64,000 nucleotides of DNA from Clostridia bacterium (lineage in GTDB: Bacteria; Bacillota_A; Clostridia; Oscillospirales; Acutalibacteraceae). The first letter of the stretch is position 1. Each line of letters starts with the position of its first letter. Positions 62,549 through 64,000 of this stretch are shown one piece after another. The notes beneath the pieces are model-generated. The model was given only the letters and a program-made list of their open reading frames with translations, had not been told where the DNA came from and did no database searches. The stretch spans positions 8,379 through 72,378 of the forward strand of contig JAFPAK010000058.1 in assembly GCA_017390825.1 (NCBI GenBank), written 5' to 3'. The position numbers and the translations under genes were made by a program.

Positions 62549-62577
62549 ATTATAATATTTCGATGCGACCACTTCAA
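62549..62577 (-). promoter_or_regulatory. Promoter of the MATE gene, with an adjacent inverted repeat
   Basis: On the minus strand, TTGAAG, 17-base spacer, TATAAT. Just upstream (62579-62594) is GGTTA-AACGCA-TAACC, a 5-6-5 inverted repeat that could bind the neighbouring LacI-type regulator. Confidence 0.7.
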
Positions 62578-62600
62578 AGGTTAAACGCATAACCCATCAC

Positions 62601-62648
62601 AAAAATCAGGCGCTGGATTTGTAATTCTTGTACAAATTCAACACCTGA
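62601..62648 (-). terminator. Terminator of the LacI-type regulator gene
   Basis: On the minus strand, a 17-bp stem with one mismatch and two G-T pairs (62632-62648 with 62606-62622), followed by TTTTTG. Confidence 0.8.
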
Positions 62649-62661
62649 CCTTATTTCTTCC

Positions 62662-63660
62662 TCAACAGCTGCTTGCTCGTTCGATCAATTTAACTGACAA
62701 CATAATATTTGTTTGTGTTTCTTTGCTATCTTTTAGCTCACGAAGTTTATTTACAGCAATTTCAGCACGCAAAGCCCCATCCTGTCTTACCGATGTTAAA
62801 GTCGGAAAAACCATATTACACATGGGCGTATCATCAAAACCCACAACAGAAATATCATGCGGAACTGAAATCCCCTGCTCGATAAAAAACTGCATTAGTT
62901 CTATTGCATAATAATCAGAAACAGCAAAAACAGCAGAATAATTACGGAATACTTCAAGGTTTTCAAGATAAAACGCTCTGCGTTTAGCCTGCTGCATAGG
63001 TATCAGCATGAAGTCCGCCTTTTCTTTTATAAATCCATCGCAAAATCCCTCATAACGCTCTTTATCAACATGAATCTGATTATCAGCGATACAAAGTGCA
63101 CGACTATGTCCTTTCTTTTGAAAATATTGTCCGACTTGAAATCCCCCGTCATAATTATCAATAGTTATATTACATATGCGTTCTGCTTTGTCAACATATC
63201 CGTCATATACAACAAAAGGAATTCGCATATGATTTCTTAAATACATATAATCAGTCTCACAAAAGCCGATCAATATAAGCCCATCCATATTCCACATAGA
63301 AGCGAATCTTATGATTTCCTCTGTTTCAGTAGTCGTTTTTACCATCATAAATTGACCGCTTTTCTCTATTTCCGCAGATAAATAATTGAGCGAGGATGCA
63401 ATAAACACATCTTCAAGAGCATGCTTCTCATATTTCTCATGATTGTTAATTACAACGCCTATGATCTTTGAATCATTCTGTGCAAGCAGTATCCCTGCCA
63501 TACTCGGAATATATTGTCGTTCTTCCAAAAGTGACTGTACTCTTTGTACGGTTTCATCTGAGATTTTTTTCGTCTTTCCGTGCAGTACATTAGACACCGT
63601 TGCAGTACTCAACCCTAGCTCTTCGGCAATATCACAAATTCTTACCCGTTTTTCTTCCAT
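62662..63660 (-). CDS. LacI family transcriptional regulator
   Basis: The 332 residues have an N-terminal helix-turn-helix and hinge (VRICDIAEELGLSTATVSNVLHGKTKKIS), then a periplasmic-binding-protein-like effector domain (IIGVVINNHEKY, ISVVGFDDTPMCNMVFPTLTSVRQ). The ligand is probably a sugar or small metabolite and cannot be told. Its own leader has TAATG-N8-CATTA, a possible autoregulatory site. The nearest candidate target is the MATE gene downstream. ATG is preceded by AGGAG. Confidence 0.92.
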   Translation of the reverse strand: MEEKRVRICDIAEELGLSTATVSNVLHGKTKKISDETVQRVQSLLEERQYIPSMAGILLAQNDSKIIGVVINNHEKYEKHALEDVFIASSLNYLSAEIEKSGQFMMVKTTTETEEIIRFASMWNMDGLILIGFCETDYMYLRNHMRIPFVVYDGYVDKAERICNITIDNYDGGFQVGQYFQKKGHSRALCIADNQIHVDKERYEGFCDGFIKEKADFMLIPMQQAKRRAFYLENLEVFRNYSAVFAVSDYYAIELMQFFIEQGISVPHDISVVGFDDTPMCNMVFPTLTSVRQDGALRAEIAVNKLRELKDSKETQTNIMLSVKLIERASSC

Positions 63661-63761
63661 CCTATTCTCCTGATATGATTTATATGTAGTTTAAGTTAAT
63701 GCTTATATACATTATATCACCAAAGAGAAAAAAAGCAACGCAGCAAAATCCAAACATTAGA

Positions 63762-63816
63762 AAACAAAATCGAGTGTCCATTTCCAACATTCAAGTTGGT
63801 TATGAACACTCGATTT
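63762..63816 (-). terminator. Terminator after tRNA-Leu
   Basis: On the minus strand, AAATCGAGTGT pairs with ACACTCGATTT, with an inner CCAAC/GTTGG stem, followed by TGTTTTC. The outer stem begins at the last base of the tRNA gene. Confidence 0.82.
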
Positions 63817-63902
63817 GGTGCGGGTAACAGGACTTGAACCTGCACCGAGGAATCCCGACTAGAACCTGAATCTAGCGCGTCTGCCAATTCCGCCATACCC
63901 GC
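63816..63902 (-). tRNA. tRNA-Leu, anticodon CAG
   Basis: An 87-base class II tRNA with encoded CCA. On the minus strand, the acceptor GCGGGTA pairs with TACCCGC, the D-arm is GGCGGAATTGGCAGACGC, and the anticodon arm CTAGA-TTCAGGT-TCTAG gives CAG. A variable arm, CGGGATTCCTCG, and the T-arm GCAGGTTCAAGTCCTGT follow. Confidence 0.96.
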
Positions 63903-64000
63903 ATATTAATTGTTTTATAGACGGCGTTAAGACATCAATTTGTCTATCCCATCCGACTGCGCTTCCGCGAAACTCTTGCGGTTCCCAAAATCGTTTGTTC

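Noticed and set aside
63903..64000. Possible further RNA gene or CDS at the right edge
   Set aside because: No complete tRNA, promoter or credible frame can be read in the last 98 bases; I see nothing I can name.

Overview
The window reads as chromosome of an anaerobic, low- to mid-GC Firmicute of the class Clostridia, most likely an Oscillospiraceae/Ruminococcaceae-type gut bacterium. The support is indirect: an Rnf ion-pumping complex, NfnAB, pyruvate formate-lyase, type III glutamine synthetase, DapL-type lysine synthesis, a spoIIQ-like gene behind a sigma-F/G-like promoter, an ileS T-box, a CIRCE-controlled hrcA operon and dense AGGAGG ribosome sites with occasional TTG starts. Almost everything is core metabolism; I see no phage, IS element or CRISPR array.

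Layout. 1-5.2 kb (+): rnfD (cut by the edge), G, E, A, B, then mnmG. 5.2-15.4 kb (+): a membrane protein, glyS, a DUF1846 protein, T-box-controlled ileS, a NUDIX hydrolase, and a large CDP-glycerol transferase-like protein with a degenerate second half. 15.5-19.4 kb (-): pflBA and spoIIQ-like. 19.5-24.3 kb (+): hrcA-grpE-dnaK-dnaJ. 24.4-27.7 kb (+): nfnAB and an L,D-transpeptidase-like lipoprotein. 27.8-33.3 kb (-): two zinc-ribbon membrane proteins, then feoA-feoA-feoB plus a 57-residue Cys-rich FeoB partner. 33.4-53.0 kb (-): a long same-strand array gdhA, glnN, amt-PII, purC, purB, purA, guaA, pyrG, purF, carA, carB, dapF, dapL. 53.2-60.1 kb (+): a split glutamate synthase with accessory redox proteins, a type I glutamine synthetase and an ANTAR regulator. 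60.2-63.9 kb (-): a tocopherol-cyclase-like protein, a MATE transporter, a LacI-type regulator and tRNA-Leu(CAG).

The most interesting system is nitrogen control. The divergent gdhA and glutamate synthase transcripts, and the glnN leader, each begin with a small hairpin carrying a six-base loop of the form AxxGxx (AAAGAC or AAAGGC). In each, the same bases can instead pair with a downstream strand followed by a U-tract, giving a terminator. This is the architecture expected for ANTAR antitermination targets, and an ANTAR protein is the last gene of the glutamate synthase operon. Its receiver domain has lost the phospho-accepting Asp, so it probably senses something other than phosphorylation. 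The glutamine and glutamate made by these operons feed four glutamine amidotransferases (GuaA, PyrG, PurF, CarA) encoded directly downstream of glnN-amt.

A second regulatory theme is iron: three GTTAG-N6-CTAAC-type sites sit on the two feo promoters.
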